Source of the DNA: Planktophila turicensis
Lineage (GTDB): Bacteria > Actinomycetota > Actinomycetes > Nanopelagicales > Nanopelagicaceae
Reading direction: 5' to 3' (one strand)
Length of the DNA stretch: 64,000 bases
Assembly (NCBI GenBank): GCA_965234405.1
Contig: OZ248346.1
Below are positions 17,435 through 25,660 of this stretch, piece by piece (positions within the stretch are counted from its first letter, which is position 1; each line of letters opens with the position of its first letter). The notes under the pieces were generated by a model. The model was not told the DNA's origin, made no database searches, and was given only the letters and a program-made list of their open reading frames with translations. The translations under genes and the position numbers were made by a program.

Positions 17435-18244
17435 TTATAGTGCCAAGAGTATTTGTCCGACTAACTCTTCAGGCTTGATTTGAGCAGGCCACGACGGATG
17501 CTGAATACCGATTCCCTGCGCAATCACAAATGATGCGCGCTCTTGTGGGCTGTCTCCGCCATGTCCACCTTCATCACGATGGCCGTGATCAGTTGTAATC
17601 ACAATGAGCCACTTTTCATCGTGCTTCTGATGTCTTGCAAGAATCACTTGATGTAGTTGTGCAACTAAGCCATCAATTCCTTCGATTGCATCAAAGTAGG
17701 AGCCTTCAACAGTTCCATCCAAATGTCCTGCTTCATCAGCTCCGCAGAAATAAACAAAACTAAGGTCGGGGCCATTCTCTTCGATGAAAGCGATTGCGTC
17801 ATTTGCAACTTCAACGTCTACGGTTTCATAACCATGCGTTTCACCATCGCGGACAAATATCGAATGCTTTCCTATTTTTTGATCTTCATTCCTCGTCCTA
17901 ATCACAGGACCGACGTCGTTGGGATCAATGAGGGGTGGCCAGCCAGCAGCGGCGTATGTTCTGATTTCGGAATTGCGAGAAGCGGCCTGAGATAAGAAAT
18001 CTGGCGCTGAGTCCAGGCTGTGATCTGTGTACTCGTTATTAACGACCTTGTGTACCTGTTGAGTCACACCCGTCAGCAAAGTTGTCCAACTGGGACCAGA
18101 AACAGTGGGCATATCGACAGACATATCGCTGTAGTAGCAATTAGATCGAAGTGCGGCCAAAGTTTGTGCACGCCCAGAGTCAATAGCGCGTTGAAGCATC
18201 AGACCATCAATACCGATGAGAAGGATTTTGGTCTGCGAAGTCAT
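17435..18244 (-). CDS. Alkaline-phosphatase-superfamily phosphodiesterase/nucleotide pyrophosphatase-like protein
   Basis: Predicted metal-dependent phosphodiesterase or phosphatase. It starts KILLIGIDGLMLQRA (first metal Asp in IGIDG near residue 11), has the nucleophile region MPTVSGPSWTTLLTG (Ser/Thr near 50), and a late metal pair in VITTDHGHRDEGGHGG. No signal peptide is seen, so it is probably cytoplasmic. The ATG at 18244 was chosen over one 6 codons upstream because TACTCT (18251-18256) lies 6 bases before it. It is divergent from the alpha-galactosidase. Substrate unknown. Confidence 0.85.
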   Translation of the reverse strand: MTSQTKILLIGIDGLMLQRAIDSGRAQTLAALRSNCYYSDMSVDMPTVSGPSWTTLLTGVTQQVHKVVNNEYTDHSLDSAPDFLSQAASRNSEIRTYAAAGWPPLIDPNDVGPVIRTRNEDQKIGKHSIFVRDGETHGYETVDVEVANDAIAFIEENGPDLSFVYFCGADEAGHLDGTVEGSYFDAIEGIDGLVAQLHQVILARHQKHDEKWLIVITTDHGHRDEGGHGGDSPQERASFVIAQGIGIQHPSWPAQIKPEELVGQILLAL

Positions 18245-18302
18245 CGAGAAAGAGTAGGACATTGCTCTACTTTCGCTCTAGAGCTATCGGTAGGATTCAC
18301 CC

Positions 18303-20411
18303 ATGATTCACCTCAGCCAATCGCGCTCATCAATCATCTTCGCTCACGATGGGGACTCACTTGAAGTTCTTTATTGGGGCAAGAAGTTAGGTGCTATTGA
18401 TAAGGCCGCTGCTGAATCAATTCGTGCAGCGCGCACCAAGCCTGCTTTCCATGGCGGCCTTGATGTTGCACCTGGCAACCTCATTCTTCGCGAACATGCA
18501 CGTGGATGGATTGGTCATCCTGCACTTCGCGGTCATCGCGGGGGAGTAAACGCATCTAACTCCTTCTCAGTAACGAGCGCGGTTCAAAAAGATCAATCGA
18601 TGATTGCAGTCTTCACAGATGCAATCGCTGGAATTGAAATTGAAATGACTTACACGCTCACACCATCAGATATTTTGTTGATAAATGCGAAGGTCACAAA
18701 TACATCTGAAGGAGATTACTTCCTCGAGCACTTCTTGTACTGGTTACCGCTGGCCGAACAAGCAGATCAAGTTCTTGATTTCTACGGACATTGGACAAAG
18801 GAACGTCAGCCGCAACGCCGCTCGATCGATTACGGCGTTATAACTCGCGAAGGTTTTGAAGGTCGATCAGGCCACGATTACACAATTACGCAGGTAGCAC
18901 TAAACCACAACACAGGATTCCGTCATGGTGAAGCCTGGTCACTTGCCATGGCATGGTCTGGAAACAACATTCATCACGTCGAGCGTTTGATAGATGGTCA
19001 TAAATCAATCGGTGCAGGTGAGTACTTACTTCCAGGTGAAGTAATTTTGAAGAAGGGCGAGAGCTATGCAGCACCTCGCGCCGTTGCAACATTTAGTGAT
19101 CGCGGTCTTGATGGCCTTACCAATAATCACTACACATGGATTCGCTCGCGCACCAATCACATTACAAAGGTTCGCCCACGTCCGCTCACACTCAATATGT
19201 GGGAAGCCGTCTACTTCAATCACAATGAAGAAGGCATCCGAAAGATGGTTGATAAGGCTGCTGAAATCGGAGTCGAGCGCGTTGTTTTAGATGATGGTTG
19301 GTTTGGTTCACGCCGCAATGACCGCGCAGGTCTTGGTGATTGGGTTGTCTCAAAAGATGCATGGCCAAATGGCCTTGCTCCAATCATTAAGTACATCAAT
19401 GACAAGGGAATCGAATTCGGTCTCTGGTTTGAAGGCGAGATGGTCAATCGCGACTCTGATTTGTATCGCGCTCATCCTGATTGGATTTTGCAGGAACCTG
19501 GACGTATTCCGGTTGAAGGTCGTTGGCAGCAAGTTTTAGACCTTACAAAAGAGGGCGCCTATAACCATGTGCTTAGCCAAGTAGATGCAGTGCTCTCTGA
19601 GTACAACATCGCCTACATCAAGTGGGATCACAATCGTCATTTAACGGATCCGATTTCAGATGGGCGCCCTGTTGTGCGCAAGCAGACTGAAGCCATCTAT
19701 CGCATGTTCGATGAACTGAAGAAGCGCCACCCAGGACTTGAAATTGAATCTTGCTCTTCAGGTGGTGGTCGCATTGACCTTGGCATGATCGATCATGCAG
19801 ATCGCTTCTGGACATCTGATCAGAACGATCCACTCGAGCGCCAACAAATTCAACGCTGGACAGGCCTTGTGATTCCACCAGAGTTCCTTGGTACTCACGT
19901 TGGTCCAACCGTGGGACATCAGATGCACCGCACCCATTCAGTTTCATTCCGCGCGCTCAATGCACTCTTTGGCCACGCTGGAATCGAGTGGAACATCAAC
20001 GAAGCAGATGCGCAAGAGACCGAGACCCTTAAGGCATATATCAATTTCTATAAGAAGCACCGCGATCTTCTTCATTCAGGAACAGTTGTTCGCAGCGATG
20101 AAATTATTGGCGATGCCCAGTTATATGGCACGGTTGCACTCGATAAGAAGGAAGCAATCTTTACCTATATGCAACTCACCTCTGCAGATAACTTCGGACC
20201 ACTTGTGACAACCTTCGACGGACTTGATAAAGAGACTATGTATCAAGTCAGCGTTGTTGAAGAGTTAAGTGCATCTGACTTCATTCAGAAGAAGGCGCCA
20301 GGTTGGTGGCCAGCACTCAATTTAACTGGCGATCAACTTGCACATATTGGGCTACAACTTCCAGTCTTAAAGCCAGAGACCGGGCTGTTATTCCACTTTA
20401 AAGCTCTTTAG
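18303..20411 (+). CDS. GH36 alpha-galactosidase
   Basis: Hydrolyses terminal alpha-galactose from oligosaccharides or galactosides. The 702 residues follow the GH36 pattern: N-terminal beta-sandwich, then barrel with LDDGWFGSRRNDRAGLGDW near 327, nucleophile Asp in YIKWDHNR near 440, the ESCSSGGGRIDLGM segment near 480, and the acid/base Asp in WTSDQNDPLERQQIQRW near 502. No signal peptide, so it works in the cytoplasm on imported substrates. TAGGAT (18291-18296) lies 6 bases before the ATG. The galactose product can enter galK-galT about 15 kb away. Confidence 0.95.
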   Translation: MIHLSQSRSSIIFAHDGDSLEVLYWGKKLGAIDKAAAESIRAARTKPAFHGGLDVAPGNLILREHARGWIGHPALRGHRGGVNASNSFSVTSAVQKDQSMIAVFTDAIAGIEIEMTYTLTPSDILLINAKVTNTSEGDYFLEHFLYWLPLAEQADQVLDFYGHWTKERQPQRRSIDYGVITREGFEGRSGHDYTITQVALNHNTGFRHGEAWSLAMAWSGNNIHHVERLIDGHKSIGAGEYLLPGEVILKKGESYAAPRAVATFSDRGLDGLTNNHYTWIRSRTNHITKVRPRPLTLNMWEAVYFNHNEEGIRKMVDKAAEIGVERVVLDDGWFGSRRNDRAGLGDWVVSKDAWPNGLAPIIKYINDKGIEFGLWFEGEMVNRDSDLYRAHPDWILQEPGRIPVEGRWQQVLDLTKEGAYNHVLSQVDAVLSEYNIAYIKWDHNRHLTDPISDGRPVVRKQTEAIYRMFDELKKRHPGLEIESCSSGGGRIDLGMIDHADRFWTSDQNDPLERQQIQRWTGLVIPPEFLGTHVGPTVGHQMHRTHSVSFRALNALFGHAGIEWNINEADAQETETLKAYINFYKKHRDLLHSGTVVRSDEIIGDAQLYGTVALDKKEAIFTYMQLTSADNFGPLVTTFDGLDKETMYQVSVVEELSASDFIQKKAPGWWPALNLTGDQLAHIGLQLPVLKPETGLLFHFKAL

Positions 20412-20458
20412 GAGTAGCATCGGTTAAGTCCAGTCAACGTCGACTATAGGAGTTAATT

Positions 20459-21538
20459 GTGCTTGTCGGTATCCCAAAAGAAGTTAAGAACAACGAATTT
20501 AGAGTCTCAACTACACCGGCAGGAGTTCACTCTCTCGTCATCGCTGGCCACACGGTCTTTGTTGAAAAGAACGCAGGCGTTGGCTCGGCAATTACCGATG
20601 CTGATTATGTAAAAGCTGGAGCGACAATCCTCGATACCGCCGATGAAGTCTGGGCGAAATCCGAGATGATCATCAAGGTCAAAGAGCCAATCGCTGAGGA
20701 ATACCACCGCATGCGTAAGGGCCAGATCCTCTTCACATATCTCCACCTTGCAGCTTCACGCGAATGCACCGATGCCATTGTTAAATCAGGAATCACTGCG
20801 ATCGCTTACGAAACAGTTGAAATCAATCGCTTCCTTCCGTTACTTGCTCCTATGTCAGAAGTTGCAGGACGTATGTCTATTCAAGTTGGCGCAGCTGCAC
20901 TTCAGCGCCCAGCTGGGGGACGCGGAGTATTACTCGGGGGAGTTCCTGGAGTTGCTCCAGGCAAGGTCGTAATTTTGGGCGGTGGAAGCGTAGGAGTTTC
21001 TGCTGCTGCAATGGCTATCGGTCTTCGTGCCGATGTCACTCTTCTTGATATCAATCTCAAGCGCCTTGGCGAAATTGATGAAATGTTCCATGGCCAGGTT
21101 AAGACCGTTGCTTCATCTCCATACTCAATCGAGCAATACTGCATGGAAGCAGATCTCGTTGTTGGTGGCGTACTTATTCCAGGTGCGGCAGCTCCAAAGC
21201 TTGTTACAGATGCAATGGTTGCAAAGATGAAGCCAGGATCCGTTCTCGTCGATGTTGCTATCGATCAAGGCGGATGCTTCGAAGGCTCACATGCAACAAC
21301 ACATGCTGATCCAACATTTAAGGTTCATAACTCTCTCTATTACTGCGTGGCAAATATGCCGGGTGCAGTTCCTGCAACATCAACAGCAGCGCTATCCAAT
21401 GCAACGCTCAAGTACTCACTTGCCCTTGCCAATAAGGGTTGGCAGAAGGCTCTTGAAGATGATGCAGCGCTAGCTGCTGGGTTGAATGTGCATGAAGGAA
21501 AGATCATGTACGCCGCAGTTGCTGCAGCGCATGGTTAA
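20459..21538 (+). CDS. ald: Alanine dehydrogenase
   Basis: Interconverts alanine and pyruvate with NAD(H), linking amino-acid use to central metabolism. The 359-residue protein opens LVGIPKEVKNNEFRV, carries the catalytic Lys/His regions IIKVKEP and TYLHLAASRE, the NAD-binding VVILGGGSVGVSAAAMA-type loop (here VVILGGGSVGVSA) near 168, and the C-terminal VANMPGAVPATSTAAL. The start is GTG, preceded by AGGAG 6 bases upstream, so unlike many neighbours it has a Shine-Dalgarno site. It stands alone after the alpha-galactosidase, 47 bp apart. Confidence 0.96.
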   Translation: MLVGIPKEVKNNEFRVSTTPAGVHSLVIAGHTVFVEKNAGVGSAITDADYVKAGATILDTADEVWAKSEMIIKVKEPIAEEYHRMRKGQILFTYLHLAASRECTDAIVKSGITAIAYETVEINRFLPLLAPMSEVAGRMSIQVGAAALQRPAGGRGVLLGGVPGVAPGKVVILGGGSVGVSAAAMAIGLRADVTLLDINLKRLGEIDEMFHGQVKTVASSPYSIEQYCMEADLVVGGVLIPGAAAPKLVTDAMVAKMKPGSVLVDVAIDQGGCFEGSHATTHADPTFKVHNSLYYCVANMPGAVPATSTAALSNATLKYSLALANKGWQKALEDDAALAAGLNVHEGKIMYAAVAAAHG

Positions 21539-21570
21539 ATCAGCTTCTTGAAAAGCTAATTCTTGAATCG

Positions 21571-21876
21571 TTAGTGGCGCTGGAAGCCTTTACGGCCCCA
21601 GACTTCCCACAACCCCATCACGCCCAACAAGAGCGCGAAGCCGAAGAGAACATCTTCGGCAGGGGCGGAGAAGAGTCGTAGCCCCATGATTGCTTCAGGG
21701 TTGTACATGACGATATTTCTTGAAGTCAGCCACCAATTTGTTAAGAATTGAAATGGCAAGATGATTGCGTAGGAAGTCCAGAACGCTGGTCGTGTAAGCA
21801 TCGATGTCTTAAACACAAAGAGGTCGACCATGACAGCAATAGCAAAAGCGGTAATCGCAATATCTGAATAGATCAT
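21571..21876 (-). CDS. crtYd: Lycopene cyclase domain protein, CrtYd/LbtB-type
   Basis: A 101-residue membrane protein with three hydrophobic helices, one half of the heterodimeric lycopene cyclase used by actinobacteria. The characteristic proline-acid motif reads PAEDVLFGF near 72. It overlaps crtYc by 4 bp (ATGA) and is read after it. Together they would cyclise lycopene to beta-carotene (or another cyclic carotenoid), the substrate of the divergent Blh protein. The rest of the carotenoid pathway (crtE, crtB, crtI) is not in the window. Confidence 0.88.
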   Translation of the reverse strand: MIYSDIAITAFAIAVMVDLFVFKTSMLTRPAFWTSYAIILPFQFLTNWWLTSRNIVMYNPEAIMGLRLFSAPAEDVLFGFALLLGVMGLWEVWGRKGFQRH

Positions 21877-22208
21877 TCGCCGAATTCATCCTTTCGCCAA
21901 TGTGGTTTCACGGTGGTCACACCTTCGATAGTGAAGATTGCTGCCATCGGAATCACCATAAAGAAGAGATATTCCTCAAGCGGAATATTGAGCGGGCCGT
22001 AAATTCCTAAAATTTGTTCACGATCAAAGAACCAATGGCCTTGTGCAATCGCATAGGCATCCCATGCCAGGAAGAGGATGCTGATTGGTAGAACGCTGAT
22101 TGCGACTCTTTTGATGCGGCGCAGAACACCCGTCTTGAGGTAAATCTCGAGCCAAGCAGATCCGCAGAAGGTGAAAATCAGCATCGCCATATATGACCAC
22201 TGTTTCAT
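21873..22208 (-). CDS. crtYc: Lycopene cyclase domain protein, CrtYc/LbtA-type
   Basis: A 111-residue membrane protein with three predicted helices (about 1-20, 35-52, 75-95) and the cyclase motif PLEEYLFFMV near 75. It forms the first half of the two-subunit lycopene cyclase and is followed directly by the crtYd half. Family members often start close to the first helix; ATGs at codons 1 and 7 are both possible and no clear hexamer or Shine-Dalgarno decides between them. It diverges from blh with 48 bp between start codons. Confidence 0.88.
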   Translation of the reverse strand: MKQWSYMAMLIFTFCGSAWLEIYLKTGVLRRIKRVAISVLPISILFLAWDAYAIAQGHWFFDREQILGIYGPLNIPLEEYLFFMVIPMAAIFTIEGVTTVKPHWRKDEFGE

Positions 22209-22256
22209 ATTCGTATTTTTGCATACATCCTCATGAATCTTGCTACTGTGACGTTT

Positions 22257-23213
22257 ATGGACACAGCAAAGTTGAGAACCTTTTCAACAGTCCGAACCGC
22301 ATCTTCCCTTGCTGCAGCAATCGGAATCGCCCTCTCTTTGCTCTTCTCTTCATGGCTCGGTGCCGATTCACTCAATTGGCAGGTAGCAATTGCAGTTCTT
22401 GCTTTGGCAGTAGGCATTCCGCATGGATCACTCGATCACTTGGTAACTCTTCCAAAATCTAAGCCTCTGCTGATGGCTTTCTTCATAGTTATATATGTGG
22501 CTATTGCACTTGCCGCTATTTGGGCGATTTTGCAGTGGAACGTTTATGGGTTTATTGCCGTAGTGCTCATGAGTGCAACTCACTTTGGAATCGGCGATAG
22601 TGCATTTATTGCAGAACTTGATCGTGAGAAAGGCCGCACAGAGAGAGCTATTCCAGTCTTTGCTTACGCCTCGGCAGGCGGGTTGATTCCAGTTGTCATT
22701 CCTCTTGTGCAGAGCCGAAGCACTGAAGCTCTTGAGAAGGTAAATGAGAACTTAGTTGATTGGCACTATGGATTTACATCAGAGATTCAAATCATCGTTG
22801 CGGCAATTGCAACCATTAGCCTTCTGATTCTTATCTCCCGAAAGCGCTATCGCGATGCAGTGGATATTGCACTTCTGGCAGGGCTTGCATCGATTGCTCC
22901 GCCGCTTGTCTCATTCGCTATTTATTTTGGTTGCTGGCATGCAATGCGCCACACAGCGCGATTGACCTCATTGCTTCCACGTTCACAGGCTGCGTATCAA
23001 CAATCACGTGGCTTTAAGGCATTTAGTTATGCGGTTATTCCAGGGCTACCGGCACTGGCCGGCACATTTATATTCGTTATTCTGCTGGCTGCAATCGCTC
23101 GTGAAAATATCAGCGATCACTTTCTCTGGCTTACTTTGGTCACAATCTGGGCGCTGACCGTTCCTCACATGATTGTCACAGCCAAGTTAGACCGCGCCGC
23201 TCTCAAGGATTAA
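22257..23213 (+). CDS. blh: Brp/Blh-family beta-carotene 15,15'-dioxygenase
   Basis: Membrane enzyme that cleaves beta-carotene into two retinals, the chromophore of microbial rhodopsins. About 318 residues with many hydrophobic helices; conserved His motifs visible are VGIPHGSLDHL near 55, SATHFGIGD near 107 and CWHAMRHTARL near 233, and VPHMIV near the end. The ATG at 22257 is preferred over one 8 codons upstream because TACTGT (22244-22249) lies 7 bases before it. It sits opposite the lycopene cyclase pair, so substrate and product enzymes are side by side. A rhodopsin gene is not in the window. Confidence 0.92.
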   Translation: MDTAKLRTFSTVRTASSLAAAIGIALSLLFSSWLGADSLNWQVAIAVLALAVGIPHGSLDHLVTLPKSKPLLMAFFIVIYVAIALAAIWAILQWNVYGFIAVVLMSATHFGIGDSAFIAELDREKGRTERAIPVFAYASAGGLIPVVIPLVQSRSTEALEKVNENLVDWHYGFTSEIQIIVAAIATISLLILISRKRYRDAVDIALLAGLASIAPPLVSFAIYFGCWHAMRHTARLTSLLPRSQAAYQQSRGFKAFSYAVIPGLPALAGTFIFVILLAAIARENISDHFLWLTLVTIWALTVPHMIVTAKLDRAALKD

Positions 23214-23238
23214 CCCCTGATTAGTTAGGCTTCGCAGC

Positions 23239-23823
23239 ATGTTGAGAAAAATACTTCTGCTCACTCTTGTCTTTACATCAGTTCCTTCAGCTCAAGCAGC
23301 ACCGGTCTATCTCTTCCCTGTAGCAAATTGCGACGTTAATTATGCGCGCGCACATCACGACTATGCAGCGACAGATATTTTGGCAAAGGCTGGCTGCCGC
23401 TTTGTCGCCCCCATCAATGGAATTGTCGATGAAGTAAATCGGGTTGATAAATGGAGCGGTAAAACCAATCTAGGAATTGATCGCGGCGGTCTTTATGTCT
23501 CGATCATCGGAGAAGATGGAGTTCGTTATTACGGCTCTCACCTACGCTCAATTCCGGCAAGCATTCAACCTGGAGTAGAAGTTAAGGCTGGACAAGTATT
23601 GGGCGCAATCGGATCAACTGGCAGCGCACGCGGAACTGCGCCACACCTTCACTTCGGTATTTCATGGCCAACGCCTGCAGATATTTGGTGGGTTCGCCGC
23701 GGTGAAGTTCTTCCTTGGAAGTATCTCGATGCATGGAAGAGTGGAAAAGATTTATCGCCCGTGAAAGCAGTTGCGGCGCTGAAAGCTAAAGTAGGCGAGA
23801 TTCCGCCTGAGCCAAAAAAGTAG
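23239..23823 (+). CDS. Secreted M23-family (LytM-like) peptidase
   Basis: A 194-residue exported protein likely to act on peptidoglycan cross-links or as a hydrolase activator. Signal peptide MLRKILLLTLVFTSVPSAQA is followed by an M23 domain with metal-binding HHDYAATDI near 37 and HLHFGI near 137 (first His/Asp and the HxH pair), so the zinc site appears complete. TAGGCT (23226-23231) is 7 bases before the ATG. The gene ends at a strong terminator shared with the convergent cold-shock gene. Confidence 0.88.
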   Translation: MLRKILLLTLVFTSVPSAQAAPVYLFPVANCDVNYARAHHDYAATDILAKAGCRFVAPINGIVDEVNRVDKWSGKTNLGIDRGGLYVSIIGEDGVRYYGSHLRSIPASIQPGVEVKAGQVLGAIGSTGSARGTAPHLHFGISWPTPADIWWVRRGEVLPWKYLDAWKSGKDLSPVKAVAALKAKVGEIPPEPKK

Positions 23824-23828
23824 AAAAA

Positions 23829-23862
23829 AATAAGGCCCACCGATTTCTCGGCGGGCCTTATT
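23829..23862. terminator. Bidirectional intrinsic terminator
   Basis: Ten-base stem AATAAGGCCC (23829-23838) with GGGCCTTATT (23853-23862), extended by CCG/CGG after one mismatch, loop ATTTCT. An A-run precedes it on the plus strand (T-run for minus-strand transcripts). It separates convergent M23 and cold-shock genes. Confidence 0.85.
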
Positions 23863-23873
23863 CGTAAGTGAAA

Positions 23874-24077
23874 TTAGTTAGCGTTCACTGCGTCTGCCTG
23901 AGGACCCTTTGGACCCTGGACGACCTCGAATGAAACTGACTGACCCTCTTCAAGGCTCTTGTAACCGTTTCCCTGAATTGCTGAGTAGTGAACGAATACA
24001 TCTTGTCCGCCACCATCAACTGCAATGAAACCGAAACCCTTTTCAGAGTTGAACCACTTAACTGTACCTGTTGCCAT
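23874..24077 (-). CDS. cspA: CspA-family cold-shock protein
   Basis: A 67-residue single-stranded nucleic-acid-binding beta barrel. The RNP1-like KGFGFIAVD and RNP2-like VFVHYSAIQ motifs are intact, and it opens MATGTVKWFNSEKGFGF as usual. A longer in-frame start at 24152 adds 25 residues of non-family sequence and is rejected; that stretch is more likely 5' untranslated leader, which cold-shock mRNAs often have. A weak AAGGA lies 12 bases before the ATG. It converges on the M23 gene through a terminator. Confidence 0.95.
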   Translation of the reverse strand: MATGTVKWFNSEKGFGFIAVDGGGQDVFVHYSAIQGNGYKSLEEGQSVSFEVVQGPKGPQADAVNAN

Positions 24078-24288
24078 ATTTTTTACTATTCCTTCGATAT
24101 GTTGGGAGTTCGAGAATTCCTCAAACTCCAGTCTTCGTCTTGCTACAGCCATACCGAGTAAAGAAGTAAATCTAACAACGGGTACTGATAAAGCGTCCGA
24201 CTAGGAATAAGGGTACCTGCTACTTCCGCGTATTCCTATTCCCAGTTTCCATCGATCACGCTCAAATCAGAGCTCTAAAACGCTCATA

Positions 24289-24388
24289 TTCACAAAGTCG
24301 GTGGAAAGTTGTATAAATAGAGCACTCACTAGCAATTGGTAGTCGTTGTGGATCGGGGAAGGTCGCACAAATCGCACCTTGCTAGGAG
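24289..24388 (+). promoter_or_regulatory. Promoter and possibly structured leader of the DUF3145 gene
   Basis: The 317 bp between the cspA and DUF3145 starts contain a classical promoter: TTCACA (24289-24294), 17 bases, TATAAA (24312-24317). The resulting leader would be about 70 nt. In it CTAGCAA (24329-24335) can pair with TTGCTAG (24379-24385), whose end overlaps the AGGAG ribosome site (24384-24388); AAGGT (24359-24363) and ACCTT (24376-24380) form a competing inner stem. Nothing else is evident in 24153-24288. Confidence 0.5.
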
Positions 24389-24394
24389 CACCAC

Positions 24395-24880
24395 ATGCAT
24401 GAAAAAAACCTCGCCGGTCTGGTCGTCATCCACTCCGCGCCTACTGCGCTGCGCCAACATATTGAATGGGGGCTTAACTCACTGTTGGGTGCACCTCAAC
24501 AAATCTTCTGGCGCGATCAACCACTTACTCCTGGCACCGTTCGCACTTCACTCGAATTCCGTGCACCCATTGGCACGGCTGCCAAGATAGCAACAGCGCT
24601 TAAGGGATGGCATTACCTGCGCTTTGAAGTCAGCGAACTCGGTACACATAATGGCGAACTCTTTAGATTTACCCCTGAACTTGGAATCCATCGCGCAACT
24701 GTCGACCAAGTTGGAACAATTCTCATTAGCGAAGATCAAATTCGTAAGGCACTCGCGCACTTTGATGAGTTAGAGGTTCGTGAGAATCTCGAGAGAACTC
24801 TTGGAAATGAATGGGAGGTAGCACTCGAGCCTTATCGAGGCGTCGACCTTCAAGAAGTTGCGCGACTTCGCGCTATCTAA
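24395..24880 (+). CDS. DUF3145 protein, conserved in actinobacteria
   Basis: A 161-residue protein that I recognise as DUF3145, of unknown function. Family-like stretches are VVIHSAPTALRQHIEWGLN near 10, W..QPLTPGTVRTSLEF near 40, GTAAKIATALKGWHYLRFEV near 62 and TPELGIHRATVDQVGTILISED near 95. No membrane or catalytic motif is obvious. AGGAG lies 6 bases before the ATG. Unlike most monocistronic genes here it has a normal promoter and a long leader. The SIMPL gene follows 19 bp later with its own hexamer. Confidence 0.88.
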   Translation: MHEKNLAGLVVIHSAPTALRQHIEWGLNSLLGAPQQIFWRDQPLTPGTVRTSLEFRAPIGTAAKIATALKGWHYLRFEVSELGTHNGELFRFTPELGIHRATVDQVGTILISEDQIRKALAHFDELEVRENLERTLGNEWEVALEPYRGVDLQEVARLRAI

Positions 24881-24899
24881 GTGGAGATAGAATTAGACC

Positions 24900-25655
24900 A
24901 TGACAACTCAAGCACCTATGACCTCAACTGAACGCCGCCGCTCGATTCTCTACATCGCAATCGCTCTTATTCTTGCGATTGCCCTAGGCGGTGGACTCGT
25001 CAAAGTTGGTGCAGGATTTGCAGCACGTAATGCAAATGGAATTACAGTCACTGGATCTGCGAAGACATCTGCAACTGCCGATAACGTTGTGTGGACGCTC
25101 AATGTTTCACTGACACGTCCAACAGTTTCTGAAGCTGTCACCAGAGTCGGAAACGATGTCGCAGCAGTGAGCAAATATTTGACCGATGGTGGAATTCCGG
25201 CAGAAGAGCTGACACTTGGCTCTGTCTCTACTTATGCGAACGAGCAATGGGTCAACGGCAACAACACAGGCAAGATTCTGAACTACCGCGCATCGCGTGA
25301 TGTAGTTGTTCGCTCAAAGGATGTCGAACTTGTTTCAAAGCTTTCGCAAGGAATCGGAACAATCTTGCAGCAGGGCGTGACCGTTAATAACTACGGACCT
25401 CAGTACTACCTTTCAACTCTTCCTAAGCTTCGCCCACAACTTCTTGAAGAAGCGATGAAGGATGCCAAGATCCGCGCTGAAGCAATTACCAAGGCGGTGG
25501 GTGGCAAGGTTGGATCAGTGCAATCAGTTCGCTCAGGCGTATTCCAGGTGACAACACCGGATTCAACGATGACTCAAGATACTGGTGCTTATGACACATC
25601 AAGCATTGAAAAGACTGTTACATCAACAGTCTCAGTAACCTTCTCAGTTAAGTAA
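24900..25655 (+). CDS. SIMPL-domain (DUF541) membrane-anchored protein
   Basis: A 251-residue protein with a short basic N-terminus, one membrane helix (about 16-36) and an extracytoplasmic SIMPL/DUF541 domain starting ITVTGSAKTSATADNVVWTLNV and ending in TVTSTVSVTFSVK. Members are found in many bacteria, with proposed roles in oxidative stress or envelope but no firm activity. A Tyr/Asn-rich stretch (VNNYGPQYYLS) lies mid-domain. TAGAAT (24888-24893) is 6 bases before the ATG. Its end is 5 bp from the stop of the convergent accD gene. Confidence 0.87.
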   Translation: MTTQAPMTSTERRRSILYIAIALILAIALGGGLVKVGAGFAARNANGITVTGSAKTSATADNVVWTLNVSLTRPTVSEAVTRVGNDVAAVSKYLTDGGIPAEELTLGSVSTYANEQWVNGNNTGKILNYRASRDVVVRSKDVELVSKLSQGIGTILQQGVTVNNYGPQYYLSTLPKLRPQLLEEAMKDAKIRAEAITKAVGGKVGSVQSVRSGVFQVTTPDSTMTQDTGAYDTSSIEKTVTSTVSVTFSVK

Positions 25656-25660
25656 GAGGA

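Noticed and set aside
22233..22256. Longer blh start
   Set aside because: The eight extra residues lack similarity, and the TACTGT hexamer lies inside that extension at 7 bases from the later ATG.
24078..24152. N-terminal extension of the cold-shock protein
   Set aside because: Cold-shock proteins begin MATGTVKWFN; the extension looks like translated 5' leader.
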